Below are positions 21,198 to 33,399 of a stretch of 64,000 nucleotides of DNA, one piece after another. The notes under the pieces are model-generated. The model worked only from the letters and a program-made list of their open reading frames with translations. It searched no databases and was not told where the DNA came from. Within the stretch, counting starts at the first letter, position 1. Each line of letters starts with the position of its first letter. The position numbers and the translations under genes are program-made. Location: the NCBI GenBank assembly GCA_028386065.3, contig JAKUCV010007422.1, positions 62,001 through 126,000 of the forward strand. The letters are read 5' to 3'. This stretch comes from Turnera subulata (taxonomy: Eukaryota; Streptophyta; Magnoliopsida; Malpighiales; Passifloraceae).

Positions 21198-24100
21198 TGT
21201 AACGCCCCGAATTTTCGGTATTTAATTTCTGTGGATTTTCGGAATTTTTGGAAGTTTATTTCCAATTTTACCCTCGAAGAATTTTAAAGTTTTGGACAAG
21301 TAAATTAATTTATATTCCTGGAAAATGCTAAATTAAGTTTGAATCACATCATGTTCGATTCCATAGAGCCTGATCGGGTTTCGGTGAAGAAATGCGGGGT
21401 TTAACGTAGTCTAATTAAAACTACGTCGTTTAAGTTGAAGGAAAAGAAACTAAAAACATTAATAAAACCTACACACTATGCTCGCGTTGACTGGGAAGAG
21501 TTGACCGTGCCTTAGACCAAAACGACGTCGTTTTGGTCTAGGCCGGCAACCCTAACCCCCTTTTCTCTCTTTTCTTCTCCTCTCTCATTCTACCCTTTTC
21601 TCTCCCGCCGCCTCACCTCTCTCCCACGAACCCCTCTCCCGATTTCCTCTCCCACGCCCGTTTTTTTTTCTTGTCAACGGTTACCCTTAAATCGTTTCTC
21701 GATTGCTTCCTCTCTTTCTTTTCTGTCCATTTCTTTTCTCTTCTCTTCTTTCTTTCCGATTCACCATCCCTCTTGTCCCTCTCACATAACCACACCCCAT
21801 CAGTTTCTTCCTCACCTCCTAGCATCTCCGCCCCGCTCGCCACTTGAAGTCGCCGCTGCTTCTGTTTGTAGAGGAGATCGAGATGAGGCCCAGGTTCTGT
21901 GCGCGACAAGTAGTACTGCGGGTGGACGTGAGTCGTAGTCACCCCTTCGTCGTTGCGTGGTGAGCCTCGCCGCCTCTGTTGAATCTTCTCTTCTTTTTAT
22001 TCTCTTTCTATGCTGACGACGGTGGGTATTGTGTTGTTTGTTTGTGATGGCGGCGGGCTGGTGGTTTGGTGGTGGTGTTGGCCGGAATTATTGCTCATGG
22101 TGGCGGGATGTGTGGTTGTTGTTGATGGAGGTGGGTTCTGTGTTGATGTTCATGGCCGTGGTTTGCTTAGGACCGTCGTGAGTGTTGGTTGGGCTGTTGA
22201 CGACGAGTGGACGGTGTTCGGTGGTGGGTTCGGTGCGTGCGTGCTGGTTGTTCCGGGCAGCGAGGTTGCAGGCCTGAGTTTGGGGTGTCGGGTTACACGC
22301 TATACTCTACCCGTGCATGATCGTGCTTTCTTCCCAGTGGACAGAGTCCGACGTTCTATTTTTGTGTTCGAGCCGAGCCCTTTAACGGGTAAGGATTCTG
22401 CGTCTCTTGTATTTGTTGAATGGAGTTGTTGCTGGTCTTGTATGGGGGCAGTGTTGGTTAAATTCTAGTAAGGTTCTAGCAACCATAAATCGCTTTTCTT
22501 TTCTTTCTTTAGATTCTGCAGGTTTTGATTTTTGGGTGAAATATGTAGTTGAGAGTTGCAAGGCATAAAGTGCTTGCTGGGATTTAATTTGGGTATTGGT
22601 TGTTGTATTGTATATAGACACTTAGTGGCATAATAAGCAGTATTCTTGAGCATTTCAATAAGCTGAACCGGTGGATTGTTTTAAAAATGGTTTTCGGATT
22701 TTTAATGAGGTTTTAGGTCTGGTTCAGAATTGAAATTGTAAATATCCAAGGTGGACAAAATTTTATATTTGTTAGTGGAATTTGTGGCTTTCAGTTGAAC
22801 TCCGGACGGATTGTTAGCATGAACCGGTTGGGAAATGGATCTTGTTAAAATGGATGATTATTGGAGAATGTTTTTGAGTTGTTAATAATCTATCTAGGGA
22901 GGTTTTATGGACTGTACAACCAATGCTTTTGGGTTTGATGGTAGGCACATGACGATTGGGTTTTATCAACAAAATATTACTTCGGCATGGCTCAAACTTT
23001 CTATTTACACTCTGGAACCATACTATATATATAGTTTTGAATACCAAAATGTTTATATTGGGGTGATGGGCTCATGCGTTGGGCTCTCGACAAAGGTTAA
23101 ATGATTTTAAGTTTTGATGGAATTGTATTTGCAAATGAGTTTTATAAACTTAGTTAGACTTGGACCCCAGGCTTTCGTATGTCTCGTGACTGGGGTCACT
23201 ATCATGGAATATGTAGTTTTGTGTTCTTCGTGCTCGCGCCTCTTTACTTGTCTGCTGATATACGTGTATATATTTATTTAGGCACCAGTAATAGCATAGG
23301 AACGACAAGGTCTGGTGCAGAACGAAACTCTAGCTTTCAAAGCGATCCTTTCAGTCCAGGTGAGGACTTATAAACCTTTGTATGCATTACTGCCTACAAT
23401 GCTCGGTTAATTGTCTTGGATTATAAAGTGGTGTTATTTGTTTGGTCTTTAATGTTGTGTGCATGCTTGCCTGTTGTGCTGTTGTTGCTATTTGCAAAGT
23501 GGATAATGTTGATGTTACCTATGACGTGGTGTGCCTGATTATGTGGCCTGTTTGTCTGATGTGATGTATTGCGCCTGTCTAGTATGACTTGTTTGGTTAT
23601 GATAAACCAATGAGATATAGATCTGTAGTTTGTGTGGTGGACTATGGGCTGAGGCCCGGAGTTGAGATTAAGATATTAAATCCACACAACGATGTTTGAC
23701 AATAACGTATGGTTCAACTCTTAAAGAATAAATGAGAATAACGAATTATAATAAAGTCTACTGTGGGGCTGTTGACCGGTTGGTTCGAACGGGAAGTAAT
23801 ACCCCTCGGGATGGCATGCGGGTTTGCATGTGGGCCTGTGATGGCCGGTTCTACCTCCCTCTTTCTACCTCCCCCTTTCTACCTCCCGCTTTCTCTCTGT
23901 CTCTCTCTCTCTCTATGGATATGTTTGGGCTTCGTGCCTGGTTTAATTGGGCTTATGCCTGGTTGTCTCATGAGACGGGACCGAGCTCGACGCACACAGT
24001 AGAGGGCCCTAATAAAATATTTAAACCTAATAACAAGGATAATAAGATAAGTAATGATAAGTGATGGTTGAAGTCTGGTGATGACTGGTGATGTGTGCTG

Positions 24101-24561
24101 TGAATTGTTTGTGCTCTGTGTTTGCTATTGTCTGATGCCGGTGTACTTGTAGTTGATTTGTTTTGTATCTTATTGGTTTATTTGTTTGCGGTGAGACAGT
24201 GGTTGGTCCCACCCCCTCACAGTTTTACACAGGTTAGCTGATCGATGATCAGAAGAGCATATCAGCAAGTGGCGGTGCTTTCCTCTCCTCGGGTCGGATC
24301 CATAGAGTTCATTGCACACGTGTTACTATATGTATAGTCTTCCGCTGCATACTCGTTGTTGTGTAATTTGTTGTACAATTGTTCATTGATTATGTTGTTG
24401 ATATCGTATCCCGGGTAGAAGGGCACTTTGGTCACTTCACATGCTGTACATTCTTTAATGGATGATTTGGGATACGGGTGTCCCGGGAATGACAAGGGCA
24501 ATTTGGTCATTCTATAATTAATTTATAACTTATATAAATAAATTGGGACACGGGCGTTTCA
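21198..24561 (+). repeat. 5' LTR of the LARD-like element
   Basis: Contains a 28-bp perfect palindrome with a GACGTC centre (21513-21540) and a pyrimidine-rich block (about 21545-21830), resembling a plant promoter and 5' leader. Short microsatellite CT runs are near 23890. The reading frame 22010-22468 is conserved in LTR 2 only because the LTRs are recent copies. Confidence 0.85.
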
Positions 24562-26019
24562 GTTGGTAGCGGAGCAGGCTGTAGATCCTTGGGGATGTTC
24601 CAATATGTTTTGTGATCTTCTATGCATAAGTCTGCTCCTTTTTGAGTCGGTTGTTGCATTTGTCATATTCATTCATATAGTGAGTCGTACTATGGATCCG
24701 GTGGAGGACACGCACCTGCTGAGGGTCGGAGTGACCCGGTATTGTTGTTTAAATGATATGTTTACCCCTACAGCCTAGGCTGTAGCAAAGTTTATTTTTG
24801 TGGAATATCCACATTTTGTCAGAGTCGGTGAAGACTCTTGACTCGTTGCTTATATTTCTTGTCTGTGTGGAACTGGCCAAAACAAGTAGGAACCAACGGT
24901 TTGCTTTTGGATGATACATCTGTCGAGAGATGATTTGATGCGATTCTTGTGGATACGATTCTTGCGGTTTTTGTGATCATGTTATGTGTGGTCTGATTAT
25001 CTGACATTGAGGTTTTGAATGTACTTGAGAAATTATTTTATGGATTAAGTCTTGTTCGGAGTTCGATATGATTTCTTGAATTAGTTGGAGGTTGATCTAA
25101 TGGTATATTTGGGGGAAAAATCTTTTAATGATACTTGAGGTGCTTAACTTTGATGAGTTTGGGGATATTAATGGTGATTATGATAAAAAGGTTTTGATCA
25201 TGAATTTCTGCTGAGGTTATAGCCCATGTGTTGGAAGGGAATGCTGATAGTATGTTCATATTGAGGTTTGAATCTTTTGAGGTGATCTCGAGTGCCGTGA
25301 TTTAGTTGCTAGTTTGTTAAGTTACGTCATGAGATATACATTGTTGTTTTAAGTTCTTTATCAAAAAAATTTAGTATTCATGTTATGTGTGGCTTGGGGG
25401 AAGAGATTCATGATTGTGAGTTATGAGTGGATGTTTGGGTCTTGAAGGACCCAAGGTCTAGATTGATAACTGGGATACTTCAGTAATGATCGGGTTTTAG
25501 TGCCTAAGGTATGATCCAGGTTATTTACGATTTTGGCTGAATCGGTGTGTGATATAGGGAATACTTTGGGGTTCGAGACACTAAATAGATTATGGATTTT
25601 TGGTGAGGTATTCACATTGGGAGTGATGATCTTGTTACGTAGGAGATAATTTTGGGTTTCGTTGTCTGAGGTTATGCCTAACGGATTAAAAGGATTTGAT
25701 ATATATATTCGAGTGAGTGATGATTACTGATATGGATTTTCGGATTCTAGTATTAATAATGTTGATGATGTTTGGGTAAGACTCTTTGGTTAGTGCGTTG
25801 ATCTTAAGCTCTGTGATCATGTGTGACTAAAGTCGTTGATCGACTTGGTTTGGGAGTTCTTGCGTGGAAATATGATTGATGGTCGTGATGGTTCTACTTG
25901 GTAGTTTTGGCCAACAGTATTTTGATACCGTGTGATATTTGTTTGTGTCAATTAAGCACTGGGCTGCTTGATTTATTATGCAAATTTCGAGGGCGAAATT
26001 TTGTTAAGTGGGGTAGAAT
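24562..26019 (+). other. Internal domain of the LARD-like element, non-coding
   Basis: PBS at 24564-24575, polypurine tract at 26006-26019. Between them are only short frames, none resembling gag, protease, RT or integrase. The composition is G/T-rich on the plus strand. Confidence 0.75.
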
Positions 26020-29000
26020 TGTAACGCCCCGAATTTTCGGTATTTAATTTCTGTGGATTTTTGGAATTTTTGGAAGTTTATTTCCAATTTTACCCTCGAA
26101 AGAATTTTAAAGTTTTGGACAAGTAAATTAATTTATATTCCTGGAAAATGCTAAATTAAGTTTGAATCATATCATGTTCGATTCTGTAGAGCCTGATCGG
26201 GTTTCGGTGAAGAAATGCGGAGTTTAACGTAGTCTAATTAAAACTACGTCGTTTAAGTTGAAGGAAAAGAAACTAAAAACATTAATAAAACCTACACACT
26301 ATGCTCGCGTTGACTGGGAAGAGTTGACCGTGCCTTAGACCAAAACGACGTCGTTTTGGTCTAGGCCGGCAACCCTAACCCCCTTTTCTCTCTTTTCTTC
26401 TCCTCTCTCATTCTACCCTTTTTGCTCCCGCCGCCTCACCTCTCTCCCACGAACCCCTCTCCCGATTTCCTCTCCCACGCCCGTTTTTTTTTTCTTGTCA
26501 ACGGTTACCCTTAAATCGTTTCTCGATTGCTTCCTCTCTTTCTTTTCTGTCCATTTCTTTTCTCTTCTCTTCTTTCTTTCCGATTCACCATCCCTCTTGT
26601 CCCTCTCACATAACCACACCCCATCAGTTTCTTCCTCACCTCCTAGCATCTCTGCCCCGCTCGCCACTCAAAGTCGCCGCTGCTGCTGTTTGTAGAGGAG
26701 ATCGAGATGAGGCCCAGGTTCTGTGCGCGACAAGTAGTACTGCGGGTGGACGTGAGTCGCAGTCTCCCCTTCATCGTTGCGTGGTGAGCCTCGCCGCCTC
26801 TGTTGAATCTTCTCTTCTTTTTATTCTCTTTCTATGCTGATGACGGTGGGTATTGTGTTGTTTGTTTGTGATGGCGGCGGGCTGGTGGTTTGGTGGTGGT
26901 GTTGGCCGGAATTGTTGCTCATGGTGGCGGGATGTGTGGTTGTTGTTGATGGAGGTGGGTTCTGTGTTGATGTTCATGGCCGTGGTTTGCTTAGGACCGT
27001 CGTGAGTGTTGGTTGGGCTGTTGACGACGAGTGGACGGTGTTTGGTGGTGGGTTCGGTGCGTGCGTGCTGGTTGTTCCGGGCAGCGAGGTTGCAGGCCTG
27101 AGTTTGGGGTGTCGGGTTACACGCTATACTCGACCCGTGCATGATCGTGCTTTCTTCCTAGTGGACAGAGTCCGACGTTCTGTTTTTGTGTTCGAGCCGA
27201 GCCCTTTAACGGGTAAGGATTCTGCGTCTCTTGTATTGGTTGAATGGAGTTGCTGCTGGTCTTGTATGGGGGCAGTGTTGGTTAAATTCTAGTAAGGTTC
27301 TAGCAACCATAAATCGCTTTTCTTTTCTTTCTTTAGATTCTGCAGGTTTTGATTTTCGGGTGAAATATGTAGTTGAGAGTTGCAAGGCATAAAGTGCTTG
27401 CTGCGATTTAATTTGGGTATTGGTTGTTGTATTGTATATAGACACTTAGTGGCATAATAAGCAGCATTCTTGAGCATTTCAATAAGCTGAACCGGTGGAT
27501 TGTTTTAAAAATGGTTTCCGGATTTTTAATGAGGTTTTAGGTCTGGTTCAGAATTTAAATTGTAAATAACCAAGGTGGACAAAATTTTATATTTGTTAGT
27601 GAAATTTGTGGCTTTCAGTTGAACTCCGGACGGATTGTTAGCATGAACCGGTTGGGAAATGGATCTTGTTAAAATGGATGATTATTGGAGAATGTTTTTG
27701 AGTCGTTAATAATCTATCTAGGGAGGTTTTATGGACTGTACAACCAATGCTTTTGGGTTTGATGGGAGGCACATGACGATTGGGTTTTATCAACAAAATA
27801 TTACTTCGGCTTGGCTCAAACTTTCTGTTTACGCTCTGGAACCATACTATATATATAGTTTTGAATACCAAAATGTTTATATTGGGGTGATGGGCTCATG
27901 CGTTGGGCTCTCGACAAAGGTTAAATGATTTTGAGTTTTGATGGAATTGTATTTGCAAATGAGTTTTATAAACTTAGTTAGACTTGGACCCCGGGCTTTC
28001 GTATGTCTCGTGACTGGGGTCACTATCATGGAATATGTAGTCTTGTGTTCTTTGTGCTCGCGCCTCTTTACTTGTCTGCTGATATATGTGTATATATTAA
28101 TTTAGGCACCAGTAATAGCATAGGAACGACAAGGTCTGGTGCAGGACGAAACTCTAGCTTTCAAAGCGATCCTTTCAGTCCAGGTGAGGACTTATAAACC
28201 TTTGTATGCATTACTGCCTACAATGCTCGGTTAATTGTCTTGGATTATAAAGTGGTGTTATTTGTTTGGTCTTTAATGCTGTATGCATGCTTGCCTGTTG
28301 TGCTGTTGTTGCTATTTGCAAAGTGAATAATGTTGATGTTACCTATGACGTGGTGTGCCTGATTATGTGGCCTGTTTGTCTGATGTGATGTATTGTGCCT
28401 GTCTAGTATGACTTGTTTGGTTATGATAAACACATGAGATATAGATTTGTGGTTTGTGTGGTGGAGTATGGGCTGGGGCCCGGAGTTGAGATTAAGATAT
28501 TAAATCCACACAACGATGTTTGACAATAACGTATGGTTCAACTCTTAAAGAATAAATGAGAATAACGAGTTATAATAAAGTCTACTGTGGGGCTGTTGAC
28601 CGGTTGGTTCGAGCGGGAAGTAATACCCCTCGGGATGGCATGCGGGTTTGCATGTGGGCCTGTGATGGCCGGTTCTACCTCCCTCTTTCTACCTCACGCT
28701 TTCTACCTCCCTCTTTCTCTCTGTCTCTCTCTCTCTCTATGTATATGTTTGGGCTTCGTGCCTGGTTTATTTGGGCTTATGCCTGGTTGTCTCATGAGAC
28801 GGGACCGAGCTCGACGCACACAGTAGAGGGCCCTAATAAAATATTTAAACCTAATAACAAGGATAATAAGATAAGTAATGATAAGTGATGGTTGAAGTCT
28901 GGTGATGACTCGTGATGTGTGCTGTGAATTGTTTGTGCTCTGTGTTTGCTATTGTCTGATGCCGGTGTACTTGTAGTTGATTTGTTTTGTATATTATTGG

Positions 29001-29385
29001 TTTATTTGTTTGCGGTGAGACAGTGGTTGGTCTCACCCCCTCACAGTTTTACACAGGTTAGCTGATCGATGATCAGAAGAGCATATCAGCAGGTGGCGGT
29101 GCTTTCCTCTCCTCGGGTCGGATCCATAGAGTTCACTGCACACGTGTTATTATATGTATAGTCTTCCGCTGCATACTCGTTGTTGTGTAATTTGTTGTAC
29201 AATTGTTCATTGATTATGTTGTTGATATTGTATCCCGGGTAGAAGGGCACTTTGGTCACTTCACATGCTGTACATTCTTTAATGGATGATTTGGGATACG
29301 GGTGTCCCGGGAATGACAAGGGCAATTTGGTCAATCTATAATTAATTTATAACTTATATAGATAAATTGGGACACGGGCGTTTCA
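26020..29385 (+). repeat. 3' LTR of the LARD-like element
   Basis: Near-identical to 21198-24561; the same palindrome is at 26336-26363. It ends GGGCGTTTCA, followed by TSD TGAAG. Confidence 0.85.
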
Positions 29386-29830
29386 TGAAGTTTTCTCACC
29401 TTTTTGGTGTCTCAAATAAGTCTATGGGAGCCAAAGTTCATGGAGAAAGATTCAATATGAAGAACGATTCTATATCTGCTACAAAAATTTACCAACAAAG
29501 GGATATTTTCCCCCACAGGTATGTCTCAAAATTACCTGCTGGCATGGTGGTTGCTGCACGGACCCTACTGGATCTGGATCTAATGCTCGCGAGAATAGAG
29601 TTGCGAGTGGTGTGCCTTTGTAATTCCTTGATTGAAGGAGAAAAATCACGTTGTGTATTTTTATATAGTAGATTAAGAAGAATTCTTTTGTTGGATTTTT
29701 CTTATGCTTTTGCTTTATTAGATCTTCAACTATATAATTTTAGATCTTTAGATCAGTTTATATGAATGAAGAATGCTCATTTTCTCAAAAAAAAAAAAAA
29801 ACCCCAACTAACTAAGCCAATCCTCGTTGG

Positions 29831-30577
29831 CAACAAATCGAGAGTTTAAATATATATTTTGCTAATGAGTTTCAATTTCAACCAATTATGAAAGAAATAA
29901 TAGTGCATAAATTTCAAAAATTTGTATATAATATTAGGATTTCTAAAAAATATTGTTTAAAAATAAAGAATCCAAGGGACATATTTTTTATATCATGAAA
30001 TTCCAATAGTTTGTAAAACTCCAAAAAACATAATCTTAATATTATGAAATTTTAAGAATTTGTATTTAATTTAGGGATGAAATATTAAAAATTCTCACAA
30101 AATATGTACTAAATAATAAAAAAGTATTATTATATTAAATTATATCATATTAATTGAGAAAATACATGTGTACATATTGCAATGATGCACAATGGTTTCT
30201 CACCCGGGAAAAGATAGGTCTTTGATTTAACGTACATATGTAGATATCACTCTCAAATTTACTTTTTCAATTTGAAAGCACATTGAATGAAAACTCTGAC
30301 AAACACATTGAATGAATGCAGATTGAGCTGATATTTATCATTAAGGCTGTAATTAAGATCGTGTAAATTCTGTACTCTAGCGTAAAATTACTAAACTTAC
30401 AGATAACCGCAAATTGCAGCTTAAAATCAAGGAGGAGTCTTGATTAAAAAAGAAAAAGCAGCGATGATTCCCGAATAACTTCACAGGCCATCAGTTACCA
30501 TTCCATAAATACTGCCTGCTGTTTTACTTAAACAAACATAATTAACACAGAGAGTAGCTAGCTAGGATGCCTGTGAA
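29831..30577. other. AT-rich DNA downstream of REM gene 1
   Basis: No coding feature seen; presumably includes the 3' UTR of the REM gene (minus strand), whose stop is at 30578-30580. Confidence 0.35.
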
Positions 30578-31965
30578 CTAACAATCAAATCTGATAATAG
30601 AGACATTGAACAGAAGGGTCTTGTCCCCAGTCATCTGTTCGAATACACAAACATCTCCCACTTGCAGATGATTTTGCTTCGCAAACTCAGTCCATCCTGA
30701 TGAGAAGGAAACTCCACAGACACAGTTACTGCCGTCCTGGACTACTTTCATAGGCCAGCTTGTGCCTGCAACCTTCAACTTGACGGGAGCTCCCTTGAAA
30801 TTTTGGAGATATTTTCTGCTGAACTTGCCCGGAATATGCTGTGACAAGCAACCAAAGTTTAAAATCATGAGCGAAAGAACAAATTTTGCACCTATTCAGT
30901 CTCAAACTTCAGGTACCCTTACCAAATTGTAACGCTGAAGGCTTGATGGCTGCATCGCAACCATGAAAAAGGGTAGCTCAGATGTGAAAGCATCACTAGC
31001 TCGTTGAAGAACAAGAGCTTTTTCATCATCTGTAAGTGGCCTGATCTTCTCTTTGGCTCCATTTAAACTTCCTGACCCACTAACCAAATCTTGGGTTCCT
31101 CTTTCTGCTGCAAATTAAAACAAGCCAAATTAAGTTCTTTTGTTCAGTAGCAAAACTGTAACCTGCCATACACAAACTATACATATTTTCAGCATTAAAC
31201 CCCTAAAAGTTTTGATTCACTCCCACCTTTCCCAGCGTGGCTGGTGCTCATCATTTTTGGTTTAGGACATGGAAATGGCGGTTCCTTTTCTGATCTTTTG
31301 CTTGGTACTGAGAACGAGAACTCATCCAAGATTTCAACTGATGATCCGTCACTTGAAGCTGGGCCGCATTCATCAACTTTGTCCTGCTTATTCTTGATTA
31401 GTGGATAGGCTATCTCTGTAGCACTTTCATCAAATATGTACACATTGAATAGGCAATTCCCCTCGTATTGAAAAACCAACAAGGACCCACAAGTCAGAGA
31501 ATAATGCTCCATAAAGCAACGAAAGCCATTCTCCAACCAAATCTCACCACCACGCTTTCCAAGCCTGATTGACCATACATCGCCATTGGGGACCTTAAGT
31601 TGCACTGCACTTGACATTTCTTTTCCATACCTCTTCACAAATGTCACTGGAAGGCCCTGATCAAATAGATATACACTTCCAAATAAAGTCAATCATGCAA
31701 AACGGAGAACCACAGATATGAAATCAAGTGGAGATCCTTGTCCTAAGCATGCAATCCAACAAAAGAAAACGAAATGACAAGTTAATTAAGCGAAAAGAAT
31801 ATATAAAAGGTCTCCCCTTCTGACATTAACATTTTCTATGTCAAATGGTTTGATTCTACTTACAAGCTTGCCATCACGAGAAGTGCTATCGGTGATGAAC
31901 TTGAAAAAATGAGGTTTCTTTGTATTGGGCGAGCATCCATCACGTCCTTCAACCGGAGACGCCAT
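30578..31965 (-). CDS. REM-type B3 transcription factor, two B3 domains, four exons
   Basis: Exons (minus): 31864-31965, 31227-31656, 30923-31107, 30578-30838. The total is 978 nt, 325 residues; all junctions are GT/AG and phases close exactly. B3-1 starts in exon 1 ('KKPHFFKFITDS') and continues in exon 2 ('LPVTFVKRYGKEM', 'GGEIWLENGFRCFMEHYSL', 'LLVFQYEGNCLFNVYIFD'), residues about 18-108. A Ser/Lys-rich linker follows. B3-2 spans exons 3-4 ('LPFFMVAMQPSSLQRY', 'HIPGKFSRKYLQNFKG', 'GWTEFAKQNHLQVGDVCVFE'), residues about 222-323. Such proteins bind DNA in the nucleus and many act in reproductive meristems; the target here is unknown. It lies about 4 kb from a broken paralogue in the same orientation with the same intron positions, so they are tandem duplicates. 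Confidence 0.9.
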
Positions 31966-31999
31966 TTTGCATTTGTGCCAATACAGGGAGGGACTTGTT

Positions 32000-32014
32000 C
32001 ATTATATATACTTC
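32000..32014 (-). promoter_or_regulatory. Candidate TATA box of REM gene 1
   Basis: The minus strand reads AAGTATATATAATGAAC, about 40-50 bases upstream of the start codon at 31965, implying a very short 5' UTR. The motif is common in AT-rich DNA. Confidence 0.4.
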
Positions 32015-32719
32015 TTACAAGAGACATTCATATATGCATATTGCCATAACTCTCCGGATGTGTTACTATACAGAAAATGCATCGAAATTTGGATGTTACC
32101 TTCAAGATGGAAATGATGACCCGCGACTCCAACTGTGAAACTTCTGACACAATTTAAAAAGCAGACAGAAAAGACTTGACCAAACTTTACTGTTTTTACA
32201 CGTTTAATATTTTGAGTTTGACAGGACAGCTCGAAAGACGACGGCTAGTTACAAATTTTGCATGTGTTTATGAAGACCCGTCATTCCCTTCCCAAATACA
32301 ACCGTAAGATTTTATTTTGAAGAATATTACCAGAGCTTCCTTTTCACATACGCGAGGTGACAGAATTTTTTTTTTTTTTTCTTTGAGAGTGCGTGAGGTG
32401 AGGTGACAGAAGTTGATCATCGCTACTGGGGAAAAAGGAGAAAAACTTCATCTACATGTGGCTTTTTATTCTATTTTATTTTTGGTCGAAACATAATCCA
32501 AAAGAATTATCTTAATATATTATATATATGTATATACACATATAATTATATATATCAAATTTAGATTTTTTTTTTGAACTTGATTTCATAATTAGAATTA
32601 ACATAAACATAACAAGTTTTACATACAATCTACTTCATCTTACTGTAGTAAATTTTCTTTTTCAGGATTGCACTATTCGGAAAGATGTCGCTAGGTTCCC
32701 CACATAAAACCATTACCTT

Positions 32720-33330
32720 TAACACGAAACTCCCTCTCTCTATAACCATTTTCTCTCAACTCTCTCTAAAACAACAACAACCTCTCTTTCTCAACAAGGA
32801 AGAGGGTTGCTGCCGGCTCCTTTCGGGCTGGTCGGCAAGTCTTTTTCCTTGTTGTCTTGGCTTTATTTTCTTTATTTGTGTATATTATCTACAGATTTGA
32901 CTTTTATCTTTTAGATCTGCTTCAGATTTAGTTTTTTTAGATGGGTTTGAAGAGGAGCGGTGACTGTGGTGGTGTCGGCTTCTGTGGTGCAGGCAGCTAC
33001 AGCGGCTTCGTCCTCCCCGATCTCTGCGCAGACATCTACCCGGACCTGTGGGTTGGAGTGTATGCGCTTTTGTCTTCTCTTTCAGTTTCTGCTTATGAAA
33101 ATGGGCTGTCTGTTCTTCCTCCTGGGCTCGAAGAGGTTGGAGCCGAGTTGCTGTCTGTTCGGCGACTTGACTCAGAGGTATATCCCGTCACTGGACGGAA
33201 CCTCATTATGGGGCACTGCCCCTCTTCGCTCTTTGTAGCCTTTTTTCTCTGTTTTTCTCAGGAAAATCATGTATCTTGTAGATCTTGGTCAGCATCTGTA
33301 CTGGTGGTTTCCCTTTGTTAAAAAAAAAAA
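32720..33330 (+). mobile_element. Poly-A-ended non-LTR element, non-coding
   Basis: It starts with a CT-rich leader ('CTCCCTCTCTCTATAACC'), like the leader of the element at 20965, and ends in TTAAAAAAAAAA at about 33319-33330. Imperfect flanks AAAACCATTACCTTT (about 32706-32720) and AAAACCATAACTTTT (about 33327-33341) may be the TSD. No RT. The 126-codon frame at 32941 has no recognisable domain. Confidence 0.45.
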
Positions 33331-33399
33331 CCATAACTTTTTTTTTGTTATGAGAGAAGGTAACACCATAACCTTTGTGACAAAACTCTTATACACTTA

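Larger units (their letters stand above)
21198..29385 (+). mobile_element. Non-coding LTR retrotransposon with giant LTRs (LARD-like)
   Basis: LTR 1 is 21198-24561 (3364 bp) and LTR 2 is 26020-29385 (3366 bp). Both run TGTAACGCCCC to CGGGCGTTTCA and differ by only a few percent by eye. TSD TGAAG is at 21193-21197 and 29386-29390. The interior is only 24562-26019 (1458 bp). It has a PBS-like TGGTAGCGGAGC (24564-24575) and a purine tract AAGTGGGGTAGAATT (26006-26019) preceded by 'CGAGGGCGAAATTTTGTT', the arrangement seen in plant Gypsy elements. No gag or pol is recognisable, so replication would depend on proteins from another element. Confidence 0.9.
20965..29799 (+). mobile_element. Poly-A-tailed non-LTR element, non-coding, split by an LTR element
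   Basis: The left part is 20965-21197 ('CCCTAGATCTACAATTTGG...') and the right part 29386-29799, ending in '...ATTTTCTCAAAAAAAAAAAAAA'. Flanks AACCTCAACCAACTAAG (20948-20964) and AACCCCAACTAACTAAG (29800-29816) form a 17-bp TSD with two mismatches. Without the LTR insertion it is about 650 bp. No reverse transcriptase is encoded, so it would need a LINE in trans. It resembles a LINE leader joined to a LINE tail, or a retrocopied transcript. Confidence 0.6.

Noticed and set aside
22010..22468. 152-codon frame in LTR 1, repeated at 26834-27292 in LTR 2
   Set aside because: Val/Gly/Trp-rich with no domain. Its conservation follows from the two LTRs being copies of one another at insertion, not from selection.
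32941..33321. 126-codon frame starting MGLKRSGDCGG
   Set aside because: Lies in a poly-A-ended repeat and shows no recognisable domain or splice structure.
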